Counted from the stretch's first letter, positions 44,126 to 52,817 are shown. The stretch: DNA of 64,000 nt from Bordetella genomosp. 11 (GCF_002261215.1 NZ_NEVS01000001.1:682001-746000); one strand, 5' to 3'. Made by a program: numbers and translations. The notes: a model not told the origin generated them from the sequence alone.

Positions 44126-44976
44126 TGTATCCGTCGCCCATTGCCGATCGTCCGCCTGGCCAGCGCCTGGCCTACCGCGTTGCGCTATACATTGCGCTGT
44201 TGGTTTGGATCCTGCCGCTGCTTGCCGTGATGATGACCGCGTTGCGCTCGCAAGGCGACCTGCTGTCGGGTAACTACTGGGGCTGGCCCAGCCAGTTTTC
44301 GTTGCTATCGAATTACCACGAGGTATTCGCGTCGTCGCCGATGGGCACGTTCTTCGTGAACAGCCTGCTTGTGACCGGCGTGACCGTGTTCCTGGTGCTG
44401 GTCCTGTCGACGCTGGCGGGCGTGGCCCTGGGCAAATACCGCTTCCGCGGCAGGACGTGGTTGTTCGCCATGTTCATCGCCGGGAACTTCGTTCCGTACC
44501 AGATCCTGATGATCCCCGTGCGCAACCTGGTCGTGCATCTCGGGCTGTACGACAGCATCTGGGCATTGATCCTTTTCCATACCGCCTTCCAGACCGGGTT
44601 CGCCACGCTGTTCCTGCGCAACTTCATTGCCGCGCTGCCCGAGGAGCTGTTCGAGGCGGCACGCATCGAGGGCGTCAGCGAATTCCAGATCCTGCGTACC
44701 ATCGTTATTCCGCTGGTGCGACCGGCGTTGGCAGGTGTCGCGGTCCTGGTGTTCACCTTTGTCTGGAACGACTATTTCTGGGCGCTCGTGCTGGTGCAGA
44801 GCGATGCGGCCAAGCCGTTGACGCTGGGCCTGGCGGGTTTGAAGGGGGAGTGGCTGACGGCCTGGAACCTGATATCGGCCGGCGCGCTGTTTGCCGCATT
44901 GCCGCCTGTCGCGTTGTTCTTCTTCATGCAGAAGCACTTCGTGGCGGGGCTGACAGCAGGCGCGGTGCGGGGATAA
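44125..44976 (+). CDS. Sugar-type ABC transporter permease 2 (UgpE/MalG type)
   Basis: 283 residues, six membrane segments. EAA loop ELFEAARIEGVSEFQILRTI followed by VIPLVRPA. Completes the importer with the permease at 43238, the binding protein and the ATPase. Translationally coupled to the first permease. No terminator hairpin with a T run follows. Confidence 0.93.
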   Translation: MYPSPIADRPPGQRLAYRVALYIALLVWILPLLAVMMTALRSQGDLLSGNYWGWPSQFSLLSNYHEVFASSPMGTFFVNSLLVTGVTVFLVLVLSTLAGVALGKYRFRGRTWLFAMFIAGNFVPYQILMIPVRNLVVHLGLYDSIWALILFHTAFQTGFATLFLRNFIAALPEELFEAARIEGVSEFQILRTIVIPLVRPALAGVAVLVFTFVWNDYFWALVLVQSDAAKPLTLGLAGLKGEWLTAWNLISAGALFAALPPVALFFFMQKHFVAGLTAGAVRG

Positions 44977-45088
44977 CCGGCGACTTCCGGGGCGGGCGCA
45001 CTCCACCCCGTCGACTATTCGGCTGGATTCGCGGCACGTTGTGCTCTCCGAACCAAGCGCGCTTGCGCTCGGCCAGCGATGCCGCTAC

Positions 45089-45116
45089 TATTTATGTATC
45101 GATCGATACATAAATA
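45089..45116. promoter_or_regulatory. 28-base perfect palindrome, likely TetR-family operator
   Basis: Half-site TATTTATGTATCGA followed directly by its exact reverse complement, 22 bases before the SDR start codon. It is directly followed by AGTAAG, recalling the other TetR-type sites of this window. Such long perfect palindromes in front of SDR genes are usually bound by a TetR-type repressor. Confidence 0.75.
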
Positions 45117-45138
45117 AGTAAGCACTCAGAATACTGCT

Positions 45139-45891
45139 ATGGACATAACCCCTCTTCGTCTCGCTCGTAAGCGAGCGCTTGTTACCGGTGCAGCGCGTGG
45201 CATCGGCGCGGCCATCGCGCTTAAGCTGGCCGAAGACGGCGCGGACGTCGCTATCACATACGAGAAATCGGCAGAAAAGGCCGCGGCTCTCGTCGCTGAG
45301 ATTCGCGCTCTGGGCCGCAAGGCCGTCGCCATTCAAGCCGATGCAGCCAGCCCCGATGCTGCGAAGACAGCGGTTGAACAGACTGTCGCCGACCTCGGCG
45401 GCCTTGACATCCTGGTCAACAATGCCGGCGTCCTGATTCCGGGTCCCTTTGCCGCCCAGTCGCTGGAAGAGATAGACCTGCAGTTGAACGTCAATGTGCG
45501 CGGTGTTTTCGTGACCACCCAGGCGGCGCTGCGACACATCCCGAATGGCGGCCGTGTCATCACCATTGGCAGCAATGCGGGTCTGTCTGTCCCGTTCGCC
45601 GGTATAGCGGTCTATGCGGCCACCAAGTCGGCAATGGAGAGCTTCACCCGCGGTCTCGCCCGTGAACTGGGCCCTCGCGACATTACCGTGAATCTGGTTC
45701 GCCCCGGCCCGATCGACACCGACATGAATCCTGCCGATGGGCCTCTCGCGCCTTCTATCCTTCCGAGCCTGTCTATTGCCCGCTACGGTAAGGCCCGGGA
45801 GGTCGCCGAGGCCGTTGCCTTCCTCGCCGGACCTGGCGCGGCCTATGTTACCGGTTCGGGCATTCTTGTCGATGGCGGCATAAACGCCTGA
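45139..45891 (+). CDS. Short-chain dehydrogenase/reductase
   Basis: 250 residues, classical SDR. Cofactor motif TGAARGIG at 16-23, NNAG at 94-97, catalytic S145 and Y159-x-x-x-K163, and the C-terminal GPGAAYVTGSGILVDGG. It oxidises or reduces a hydroxyl/keto group with NAD(P)H. The gene sits alone behind a 28-base palindrome, with no TetR gene adjacent; the regulator would have to be the TetR at 39385 or one outside the window. Confidence 0.93.
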   Translation: MDITPLRLARKRALVTGAARGIGAAIALKLAEDGADVAITYEKSAEKAAALVAEIRALGRKAVAIQADAASPDAAKTAVEQTVADLGGLDILVNNAGVLIPGPFAAQSLEEIDLQLNVNVRGVFVTTQAALRHIPNGGRVITIGSNAGLSVPFAGIAVYAATKSAMESFTRGLARELGPRDITVNLVRPGPIDTDMNPADGPLAPSILPSLSIARYGKAREVAEAVAFLAGPGAAYVTGSGILVDGGINA

Positions 45892-46001
45892 ATTACCCAG
45901 AGCAACTGTTTCGATCTGTCTTGCACAGCGCTTCTTCGACCGATCGCATGGACGGATAGTCTTGCTAGAAGAAGCTGTCGCATACCGTAGAGGAAGAGAG
46001 C

Positions 46002-46304
46002 ATGACGACGATGATTGTGGTTTGTGCTGGCGACGCCAGCGTAAGATTCGATCGCGACTACTACGCGAACGAGCATCTCAAGCTGGCAAAGGCGTGCTGG
46101 GCGCAGTATGGACTTCAGTCTGCCGAGGCTTTCTTCCCGTACTCCGAAGCCGGCGACTGGAAATCCATTGGTGTATATACGTTTTCCTCGGCACAAGGGG
46201 TATCTGACGCCCTGGCGAGCCAACAGACACAGCAGGTGATGGACGACGTGAAGAATTTCACCGATGCGCCTGTCGTGTTGCGCAGTCTTTTCATGGAGTT
46301 CTGA
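46002..46304 (+). CDS. EthD-like small protein
   Basis: 100 residues. MTTMIVVCAGDASVRFDRDY followed by YANEHLKLAKACWAQYGL, with the H in NEHL, resembles EthD/dimeric ferredoxin-like alpha-beta-barrel proteins of 95-105 residues, which serve as accessory or small catalytic proteins in degradation pathways. AGGAAGAGAG lies upstream of the ATG. 110 bases after the SDR gene on the same strand, so possibly one transcript. Confidence 0.75.
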   Translation: MTTMIVVCAGDASVRFDRDYYANEHLKLAKACWAQYGLQSAEAFFPYSEAGDWKSIGVYTFSSAQGVSDALASQQTQQVMDDVKNFTDAPVVLRSLFMEF

Positions 46305-46316
46305 GGATCGCGACGG

Positions 46317-46374
46317 TGTCAATCTGCGCCGAGCGTTGACCCGTTGGAGCCCGCGTTGACGCGGGACTTTGACA
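46317..46374. repeat. 58-base element with inverted ends TGTCAA/TTGACA
   Basis: Starts TGTCAATCTG and ends GACTTTGACA; inside are repeated GTTGAC words and a CCCGCG-TTGA-CGCGGG hairpin. The pattern recalls the multi-repeat ends of IS21-type elements, but no transposase gene is present. Possibly a solo end or remnant. Confidence 0.35.
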
Positions 46375-46553
46375 CGTCATTCTACGGCCGCGCCTGAAAC
46401 CTCGACGACCGCGCCCTATCTGCAGCCGCGGCAAGATGGCCCATGCCTCCCAATTTCGGCTATTGGCGCAACGGATGGATAATATCCGCCGACCTATTGC
46501 GACGCCCAGCCGAAGTCGGCGTTGGGTAATACAGAGGGAAGCAAGGAGCGACC

Positions 46554-47804
46554 TTGAAAGAGCAAGGAATAACCACGGCCATCGTGCATTCCGATCCTTG
46601 GGCAGGCGTGGAGCACGGCGCTATTCGCGCGCCAATTCATACGTCGACCCAATTCGGTTACGAGCGGGTGGAAGACCTCATCGGCGTGTTCCAGGGGACG
46701 GCAAAGAATTCCTTCAACTATGCACGCCAGGGTACACCGACCACTGCCGCACTGGAGGCCAAGGTAACCCGGCTGGAACAGGGGCGCGGCTCCGTATGCT
46801 TTAGCTCCGGGATGGCAGCGATTGCCGCTACGTTCCTTTCGTTGTTGAAGACTGGCGATCATTTGGTGTCCAGCAAGTTCGTATTCGGCAATACGAACAG
46901 CCTATTCGGTACCTTGGAACATCTCGGCATCACCACAAGCAAGGTGGATGCGAGTTCGGCGTCGGCTATCGAGGCCGCGCTGCGTCCAAACACTCGCATG
47001 GTCTTCGTGGAGACGATTGCCAATCCCGGCACTCAGGTCCCCGATCTTGAAGCGATTGGCGAGCTTTGCCGGCAGCGCGGCTTGTTATATGTCGTCGACA
47101 ACACGATTACATCGCCGGCGCTCTTCAGGCCCCGCGACGTGGGCGCCGGGCTGGTGATCAATTCGTTGAGCAAGTCAATCGCAGGGCACGGCGCGGCATT
47201 GGGCGGCACCGTTACAGATACCGGATTATTCGACTGGGCCGACTATCCGAACATCTTCCCCGCATATCGCCGCGGCGATCCCGCAGGGTGGGGGCTTGTG
47301 CAGGTACGCAAAAAGGCGCTGCGCGATATGGGAGCATCGTTGTCGTCCGAGCAAGCTCACCAAATCGCGATCGGCGCGGAGACCCTTACGTTACGGAACC
47401 AGCAGAGCAGCAAGACCGCGATGTCACTGGCGTCCTTCCTGCAGAACCATCCCGCCGTGCAGGCAGTCCATTATCCCGGTCTGGCATCTCACCCTCAGTA
47501 CCGTATCGCCAGCCGGCTCTTCGCTGCGCCATCGTGGCTGTTGTCGTTCGAGATTAAGCAGGTCAGCACAATGCTGCAGGTCCTGAACCGCCTGCACATC
47601 CCCGTCAAAGCGACAGGCTTGGGTGACACCCGCAGCCTTGTCATCCCTGTGGCACCAACGATCTATTGGGAAGCCGGGCCGGAGATTCGCGCGGACATGG
47701 GGATAGCTGATGGCTTGGTGCGAGTCTCTGTCGGGCTCGAAGAAGAGGCAGCCCTGCTTGAAGACTTCGAGCAAGCGCTTTCCGGAGACTCCGCGGGGCG
47801 ATAA
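46554..47804 (+). CDS. PLP-dependent trans-sulfuration family enzyme (cystathionine gamma-synthase-like)
   Basis: 416 residues from a TTG with AAGGAG seven bases upstream. Cys/Met-metabolism PLP family blocks: HTSTQFGYERVEDLIG, ARQGTPTTAALEAKVTRLEQ, CFSSGMAAIAAT, VVDNTITSP, and the PLP lysine in NSLSKSIAGHGAALGG. C-terminal RVSVGLEEEAALLEDFEQAL is typical. It catalyses beta/gamma elimination or replacement on sulfur amino acid-like substrates. Whether it makes or breaks down a thioether is not clear; it is not near met genes. A LysR gene follows on the same strand. Confidence 0.88.
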   Translation: MKEQGITTAIVHSDPWAGVEHGAIRAPIHTSTQFGYERVEDLIGVFQGTAKNSFNYARQGTPTTAALEAKVTRLEQGRGSVCFSSGMAAIAATFLSLLKTGDHLVSSKFVFGNTNSLFGTLEHLGITTSKVDASSASAIEAALRPNTRMVFVETIANPGTQVPDLEAIGELCRQRGLLYVVDNTITSPALFRPRDVGAGLVINSLSKSIAGHGAALGGTVTDTGLFDWADYPNIFPAYRRGDPAGWGLVQVRKKALRDMGASLSSEQAHQIAIGAETLTLRNQQSSKTAMSLASFLQNHPAVQAVHYPGLASHPQYRIASRLFAAPSWLLSFEIKQVSTMLQVLNRLHIPVKATGLGDTRSLVIPVAPTIYWEAGPEIRADMGIADGLVRVSVGLEEEAALLEDFEQALSGDSAGR

Positions 47805-47894
47805 CCGTCGTGGGCTAGTCGAGGATGAGAAAATGCCGGGAATTCTGGCGCGATCGCGGTGCCCGGCGTCATTCACCCTCTTATCCAGAACGAA

Positions 47895-48782
47895 ATGAAC
47901 CAGCGGAATGTCACCCACCGGATGATCGAGGCCTTCCAGGCCGCCATGCAGCACGGCGGTGTCAGTGCCGGCGCCGACGCGCTCGGGATATCGCAGCCGG
48001 CAATGAGCCGGCTGCTTGCCGGTCTGCAGAAATCGATAGGCTTCCCGCTGTTCGCCAAGAGCGGACGCACGGTCAAGCCCACGGATGAAGCGCATGCCCT
48101 GATGGCGAAGGTGCAGCAGTCTTTCCTGGGCCTGGAGCAGATCGTCGATTTTTCCGCCCAGCTTCGCAAGCAGAAGCTGGGCCAGCTGAGCATCTGTGCC
48201 ATCCCGTCGATCGGGCATTCGATCATGCCCAGGGTTGTCGCGCAGCTCAGACGCAAGTTCCCCGATGTCCTGATCAGCCTGCAGGTCAGTTCGTACGTCG
48301 ACGTGGCGCGCCAGGTCAAGACGCGGCAGGCCGACATAGGATTGACCGGCGATACGTTCTCGCTGGGGGGAGTGGAGACGGTCGCGGAGTTTTCCGCGGA
48401 TTGCGTTTGCATCGGCACATCCGCGTGGCTGGCGCCGGGGGCGACGCACGTGGACGTGGAAGAGCTGGGCCGCTTGCCCTTCATAGCCCCGACCGGCACG
48501 TTTCGCCCGCGCCTGGATGCCTGGCTTCGGGCGAACGACGTGCGGGTCGATGCCATGGCCGAAGCCTCGCTCTTCCAGTCCATCAGCGATCTGTGCCTGG
48601 AAGGCCTAGGCGTCGCCGTCGTGGATCGCTTGACGGGTATCAAGCACCGGGAGCGCGGCGGCCTGACCCTGCCGCTGCGGCCATCCATGGCCTACACCGT
48701 CTACGCGACGGCGATGAGCGACACGCGTTTGTCGGAGCCGGCGCGCGAACTTATCCGGCTTGTCGCCGCGGCGCACGGCTGA
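47895..48782 (+). CDS. LysR-family regulator
   Basis: 295 residues. HTH region MNQRNVTHRMIEAFQAAMQH through GVSAGADALGISQPAMSRLL, then GKLS-like QLSICAIPSIGHSIMPRVVA and DIGLTGDTF of the effector domain. ATG at 47895 is the best family start; an earlier in-frame start would add 12 residues. It is upstream of, and in the same direction as, the D-amino-acid island, beginning 102 bases before the next gene across a perfect palindrome, so it probably controls that island. Confidence 0.88.
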   Translation: MNQRNVTHRMIEAFQAAMQHGGVSAGADALGISQPAMSRLLAGLQKSIGFPLFAKSGRTVKPTDEAHALMAKVQQSFLGLEQIVDFSAQLRKQKLGQLSICAIPSIGHSIMPRVVAQLRRKFPDVLISLQVSSYVDVARQVKTRQADIGLTGDTFSLGGVETVAEFSADCVCIGTSAWLAPGATHVDVEELGRLPFIAPTGTFRPRLDAWLRANDVRVDAMAEASLFQSISDLCLEGLGVAVVDRLTGIKHRERGGLTLPLRPSMAYTVYATAMSDTRLSEPARELIRLVAAAHG

Positions 48783-48811
48783 AAACATAACATCCAGGTA
48801 TGGGTCGATGT

Positions 48812-48833
48812 CCTGGCATCCATGGATGCCAGG
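48812..48833. promoter_or_regulatory. 22-base perfect palindrome between LysR and Bug genes
   Basis: CCTGGCATCCA joined to its exact reverse complement, centred between the LysR stop (48782) and the Bug start (48884). A T5 run at 48841-48845 follows after a short GC spacer, so the site could be an operator or part of a terminator. Confidence 0.5.
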
Positions 48834-48883
48834 GCAATGCCTTTTTAGGATGGAGCCTCTATAAATTTCAAGGGGGAATCCTG

Positions 48884-49864
48884 ATGTCCTGGAGCATCGC
48901 GTGTCGGCCGTGGATCGTCGCGGCTTCAATGGGGGTGATCTTCGCCGCGCCGGCGGCGCAGGCCGAGTGGCCCGAAAGGCCCATCCGGTTCATCGTCAAT
49001 GCCGCCGCGGGCGGTGCCGCGGATGGCACGGCACGGGTGCTGGCCGAGGGGCTGGGAAAGCGGTTGGGCCAGCCCGTCATCATCGAAAACAAGCCGGGGG
49101 CCTCCGGTGCCATCGGTCTGGATACCGTCGCCAAGGCGGCCCCCGATGGCTACACCATCGGCAACGCCAACCTGGCGACATACACCGTCACCGCGTTGAC
49201 GGCGAAGTCGCTTCCCTATAACCCCGATAAAGACTTCACGCCCATTGCGAAGCAATGGACACAGCCGAATCTGCTGGGCGTCAGTCCCAAGCTTCCGGTC
49301 AAGACCGTCGCCGAGCTGGTGGCTTATGCCAAGGCGCACCCCAACGAAGTGTTCTACGGCTCCACCGGTACCGGCACCGCATTGCATGTGCTCGGTGCGT
49401 TGTTCGCGAATCTGTCCGGCGCGCAACTGATCCATGTGCCCTACAAGAGCGCGCCCGCGGCCGAACTCGATCTGTCGACCGGGCAGATCCAGATGATGTT
49501 CAGCAACTTCACATCCATGGAGCCGCAGGCGCGCGCGGGCCGCATTCGCGCATTGGCCATCACCGGCCCGACTCGTTCCCCCATGCTTCCCGATGTGCCC
49601 ACCATCCGCGAGGCGGGTTATCCGGCGCTGGAGATGGAAACCTGGGGCGGCGTCGTCGGTCCGGCGAATATGCCGCCAGCCATCGTGGACAGGCTGAATC
49701 GCGAGATCAATGCGGTGCTGGCCGATCCCGCCGTAATCAAGAAGCACGCCGCCCTGGGCGCGACAGTGGCGCCGGCCTCCATTGCGGAGTTCAAGCAGAT
49801 GCTCGATGCCGACAGCGCCCGTTGGGGTGAAGTGATACGGCGCAACAACATCACGCTCGAGTAG
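48884..49864 (+). CDS. Bug/TctC-family periplasmic solute receptor
   Basis: 326 residues, signal peptide MSWSIACRPWIVAASMGVIF to AQA/EW. Blocks WPERPIRFIVNAAAGGAADG, VIIENKPGASGAIG, APDGYTIGNAN, HVPYKSAPAAEL, MLPDVPTIREAG. VNAAAGGAADG replaces the usual PxPPGGxxD loop, suggesting an unusual ligand. AGGGGG lies seven bases before the ATG. First gene of the amino-acid oxidase island, and the receptor probably imports the substrate of the enzymes that follow. Confidence 0.92.
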   Translation: MSWSIACRPWIVAASMGVIFAAPAAQAEWPERPIRFIVNAAAGGAADGTARVLAEGLGKRLGQPVIIENKPGASGAIGLDTVAKAAPDGYTIGNANLATYTVTALTAKSLPYNPDKDFTPIAKQWTQPNLLGVSPKLPVKTVAELVAYAKAHPNEVFYGSTGTGTALHVLGALFANLSGAQLIHVPYKSAPAAELDLSTGQIQMMFSNFTSMEPQARAGRIRALAITGPTRSPMLPDVPTIREAGYPALEMETWGGVVGPANMPPAIVDRLNREINAVLADPAVIKKHAALGATVAPASIAEFKQMLDADSARWGEVIRRNNITLE

Positions 49865-49878
49865 CGAAGCTTAGTGAT

Positions 49879-49924
49879 CCTCTGAACGCCCGCGGCTGGG
49901 GTGGACCCCGCCGCCGCGCAGAGG
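49879..49924 (+). promoter_or_regulatory. Large intergenic hairpin overlapping a ribosome-binding site
   Basis: Nested inverted repeats: outer CCTCTG/CAGAGG, inner GCGGC/GCCGC and GGGG/CCCC around a TGGA loop. The 3' outer arm contains AGAGGA (49920-49925), the best Shine-Dalgarno for an alternative TTG start at 49936. No T run follows, so a simple terminator is unlikely. Confidence 0.4.
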
Positions 49925-49956
49925 ACAGATCATTCTTGGAAGACCTGGCCATTCGT

Positions 49957-51090
49957 ATGTCCTCAAATGAAATCATCGTCGTAGGCGGCGGCCTGGTCGG
50001 CGCCGCCATTGCGTACGGAATAGCCAAAACCGGCGGTACCGTGACCCTGCTGGACCAGGGAGATATCGCGCATCGTGCCTCGCGCGGCAACTTCGGCCTG
50101 GTCTGGCTGCAAAGCAAGGGCGCCGGCTTCCCGCGCTATGCCCAGTGGAGCCGCGACGCGGTAGACCACTGGGGACCGCTTGCGACAGAGCTGCTCCAGC
50201 TTACCGGCGTCGATGTCGATCTGCAGCAGAACGGCGGCTTCTGGATGGGCTTCAGCGAGAAGGAGATGGTCGAACGCGAGGCCATGCTGGCCCAGATCAA
50301 TATCGACGGCCGCACGCCATTCGAAATGCTGGATCACATGGAACTGAAAGCGCGCCTTCCGGCCATCGGCCCGAAGGTGGTGGGCGGCAGCTGGTGCCAC
50401 CTCGACGGGCATGTGAATCCCCTGAAACTGCTGCATGCCTTGCATGCGGGTTTGAAGTTGCGCGGAGGACGGATCTGCAACGGCGTCGATGTGCGTGAGG
50501 TCAGGGCGGACGAGAAGTCGTCGCGCTTTCAGGCCAGGTCGGTCGACGGGCGTTCCTGGGCCGGCGACAGGATCGTATTGGCCGCGGGATTGAGCAACGA
50601 CACGCTTGCGTCGCAGTTGGGACTGCACGCGCCCGTCGTGGCCAACCGGGGCCAGGTGCTGATTACGGAGCGGCTGAAGAGGTTCCTGCCGTATCCGACA
50701 AACAAGGCGCGCCAAACGGCGGAAGGGACGGTTCAACTCGGGTTCTCCGTCGAGGACGTGGGCCTGGACGACGGCACGACGGTGTCCGCCATCGAATGGA
50801 TAGCAAAACGCGCGGTGACGACGTTTCCCGTTCTATCGACCGTGAAACTGGTGCGCGCATGGGGCGCGCTTCGGGTGATGACGCCCGATGGCGCTCCGAT
50901 CTACCAGGAGTCGGCGAAGTATCCGGGCGCATTCGTCGCGACCAGCCATAGTGGCGTCTCGCTGGCGGGTTCGCATGCCTATGAGATCGCCCCCTGGATC
51001 GCCGGCGTCAAGCCGGCTCCGCGTGGCGTGGAGCAGTTCGCCGGGGAGCGCTTTCTCGACCCCAACAGGAAATTCAGCAATGCGCACTAA
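49957..51090 (+). CDS. FAD-dependent amino-acid oxidase/dehydrogenase subunit (HcnC/DadA-like)
   Basis: 377 residues. Begins with an FAD-binding dinucleotide fold SSNEIIVVGGGLVGAAIAYG and continues with ASRGNFGLVWLQSKG; C-terminal GALRVMTPDGAPIYQ and ATSHSGVSLAGSHAYEI bind the flavin ribityl, as in DadA/sarcosine-oxidase proteins. It is the catalytic (substrate-oxidising) subunit of a three-part enzyme with the two genes that follow. Start uncertain: TTG at 49936 has AGAGGA ten bases upstream, while ATG at 49957 fits homologues better. Overlaps the 2Fe-2S gene by 11 bases. Confidence 0.85.
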   Translation: MSSNEIIVVGGGLVGAAIAYGIAKTGGTVTLLDQGDIAHRASRGNFGLVWLQSKGAGFPRYAQWSRDAVDHWGPLATELLQLTGVDVDLQQNGGFWMGFSEKEMVEREAMLAQINIDGRTPFEMLDHMELKARLPAIGPKVVGGSWCHLDGHVNPLKLLHALHAGLKLRGGRICNGVDVREVRADEKSSRFQARSVDGRSWAGDRIVLAAGLSNDTLASQLGLHAPVVANRGQVLITERLKRFLPYPTNKARQTAEGTVQLGFSVEDVGLDDGTTVSAIEWIAKRAVTTFPVLSTVKLVRAWGALRVMTPDGAPIYQESAKYPGAFVATSHSGVSLAGSHAYEIAPWIAGVKPAPRGVEQFAGERFLDPNRKFSNAH

Positions 51091-51424
51091 CGACCAGGAC
51101 ACCGCCATTTCGCTATTTGTCTCGGAAGAGAGTCTCGGCGCGAGAACCGTCCGTATCCATCTCGACGGCAAGCCGCTGTCGGTGCCTGAAGGGATCAGCG
51201 TCGCCTCGGCCTTGCTGATGTCGGGCCTGCGCACGTTCAGGTCTACCCCGGTCTCCGGATCGCCGCGGGCGCCGTACTGCATGATGGGTGTGTGCTTCGA
51301 ATGTCTGGTGGAGATCGACGGCCGTCCGGGCCGGCAGTCCTGTCTTGTCCAGGTCCGCGATGGAATGCACGTCAGGCGCCAGGAAGGCGCTACAGAACTG
51401 GATGATGCGAGCGATAAGGGCTGA
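51080..51424 (+). CDS. Small 2Fe-2S subunit (HcnA/OoxA-type)
   Basis: 114 residues. One ferredoxin-like domain with the cluster motif CMMGVCFECLVEIDGRPGRQ followed by SC. This is the small subunit found with hydrogen cyanide synthase-, octopine oxidase- and hydroxyproline dehydrogenase-like complexes, where it links two flavoproteins. It begins inside the preceding gene with AGGAAA eight bases upstream and is followed one base after its stop by the next subunit. Confidence 0.88.
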   Translation: MRTNDQDTAISLFVSEESLGARTVRIHLDGKPLSVPEGISVASALLMSGLRTFRSTPVSGSPRAPYCMMGVCFECLVEIDGRPGRQSCLVQVRDGMHVRRQEGATELDDASDKG

Positions 51425-51425
51425 T

Positions 51426-52817
51426 ATGGATTCGAATGTTGAGCGATTCGACCTCGTGGTCGTTGGTGCGGGCCCGGCCGGCATCTCCACCGCGATAGAG
51501 GCCCGGCGTGCCGGATTGAGCGTCGTCCTGCTGGACGAGCAGCGGCGCGTCGGCGGGCAGATCTACCGGGCCATCGAGGAGGCGCCGCCGCACAGGCGCA
51601 GCGTGCTGGGCGCGGATTACTCCGCCGGTGCGTCCCTTGCGGAGTCGTTCGCGGCCAGTGGCGCCGTCCACCGGGCAGGCGCCGCCGTCTGGAACGTCGA
51701 TAGGGATAAAACGGTTTCCTATCTGCAGGACGGTCGCGGAAGAACCGTTCAAGGCCGCGCCGTGGTGCTGGCCAGCGGCGCGATGGAGCGTCCCTTTCCG
51801 GTTCCCGGATGGACCTTGCCCGGCGTCATGGGCGCGGGTGCGGCCCAGATACTCTACAAGGCGTCCGGCGCAATCCCGGCCGAGTCCGTTGTCATCGCCG
51901 GGGGCGGACCGTTGCTGCTGCTTCTGGCGCAGCAGTATCTGCGCGCCGGAGTCAGGATCAAGGCGTTGGTGCAGACCACCGGCGCCGCGGATTACTGGCG
52001 CGCGGCTTTGCATCTTCCGTATGCCATCCGAGCCTGGGAAGACCTTGCCAAGGGCGCGAAGATGCTCAAGGCGATCCGCGCGCATGGCGTCGACACGTAC
52101 AACGGCGCAAGCGGTTTTTCCATTGAAGGCACCGATAGGGCCGAGGCCATTACCTTCACGCATAAAGGCCGGCGCAAGCGCATCGCATCTCCGCTGATCC
52201 TGCTTCATCATGGGGTCGTCCCGAATACACAGCTGAGCTGGTCGCTGCGAGCCGAACATCGATGGGATGACGCCCAACTTTGCTGGGTGCCGCGGACCGA
52301 TCCCTATGGCCAGATCGAGGACACGCACATCTATATCGCCGGCGACAGCCGGGGCATCGTCGGCGCCAAGGCCTCCGCTGCGCAAGGGCGCCTGGCCGCC
52401 TTGGATATTGCCCGTCGCCTGCGGAGTATCGATTCGAAAGCCATGCAGCGCCGCGAGGCCGAAGTGCAGGCGGAGTTTCGTAGGCATGTGCGTATCCGGC
52501 CCTTCCTGGATACCTTGTATCGGCCCAGGGACGACCATCGCATTCCGGCCGACGAGAACGTGATCGTCTGCCGTTGCGAAGAGGTCCCCGCCGGGAAAAT
52601 CAGGAAATACGTGGAGGTCGGATGTCTTGGGCCCAACCAGACCAAGGCTTTCGGCCGGTGTGGGATGGGGCCGTGCCAGGGCCGGCTCTGCGGATTGACG
52701 GTGACCGAAGTCATCGCGCAAGAGCGCAATGTCAGTCCGCGGGACGTCGGGTACTACCGGATCAGGCCACCCATCAAGCCCATCACGCTGGGCGAACTAT
52801 CCAATCTCGACCAATAG
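51426..52817 (+). CDS. NAD(P)/FAD oxidoreductase subunit with C-terminal BFD-like 2Fe-2S domain (HcnB/OoxB-type)
   Basis: 463 residues. N-terminal GAGPAGISTAIEARRAGLSV FAD site, ERPFPVPGWTLPGVMGAGAA, a second dinucleotide site SVVIAGGGPLLLLLAQQYLR, and a C-terminal 2Fe-2S domain with CRCEEV and CGMGPCQGRLCG. Together with the two preceding genes it makes an alpha-beta-gamma amino-acid oxidising enzyme; the substrate class (D-amino acid, opine or hydroxyproline) is open. Starts one base after the 2Fe-2S stop. Confidence 0.9.
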   Translation: MDSNVERFDLVVVGAGPAGISTAIEARRAGLSVVLLDEQRRVGGQIYRAIEEAPPHRRSVLGADYSAGASLAESFAASGAVHRAGAAVWNVDRDKTVSYLQDGRGRTVQGRAVVLASGAMERPFPVPGWTLPGVMGAGAAQILYKASGAIPAESVVIAGGGPLLLLLAQQYLRAGVRIKALVQTTGAADYWRAALHLPYAIRAWEDLAKGAKMLKAIRAHGVDTYNGASGFSIEGTDRAEAITFTHKGRRKRIASPLILLHHGVVPNTQLSWSLRAEHRWDDAQLCWVPRTDPYGQIEDTHIYIAGDSRGIVGAKASAAQGRLAALDIARRLRSIDSKAMQRREAEVQAEFRRHVRIRPFLDTLYRPRDDHRIPADENVIVCRCEEVPAGKIRKYVEVGCLGPNQTKAFGRCGMGPCQGRLCGLTVTEVIAQERNVSPRDVGYYRIRPPIKPITLGELSNLDQ

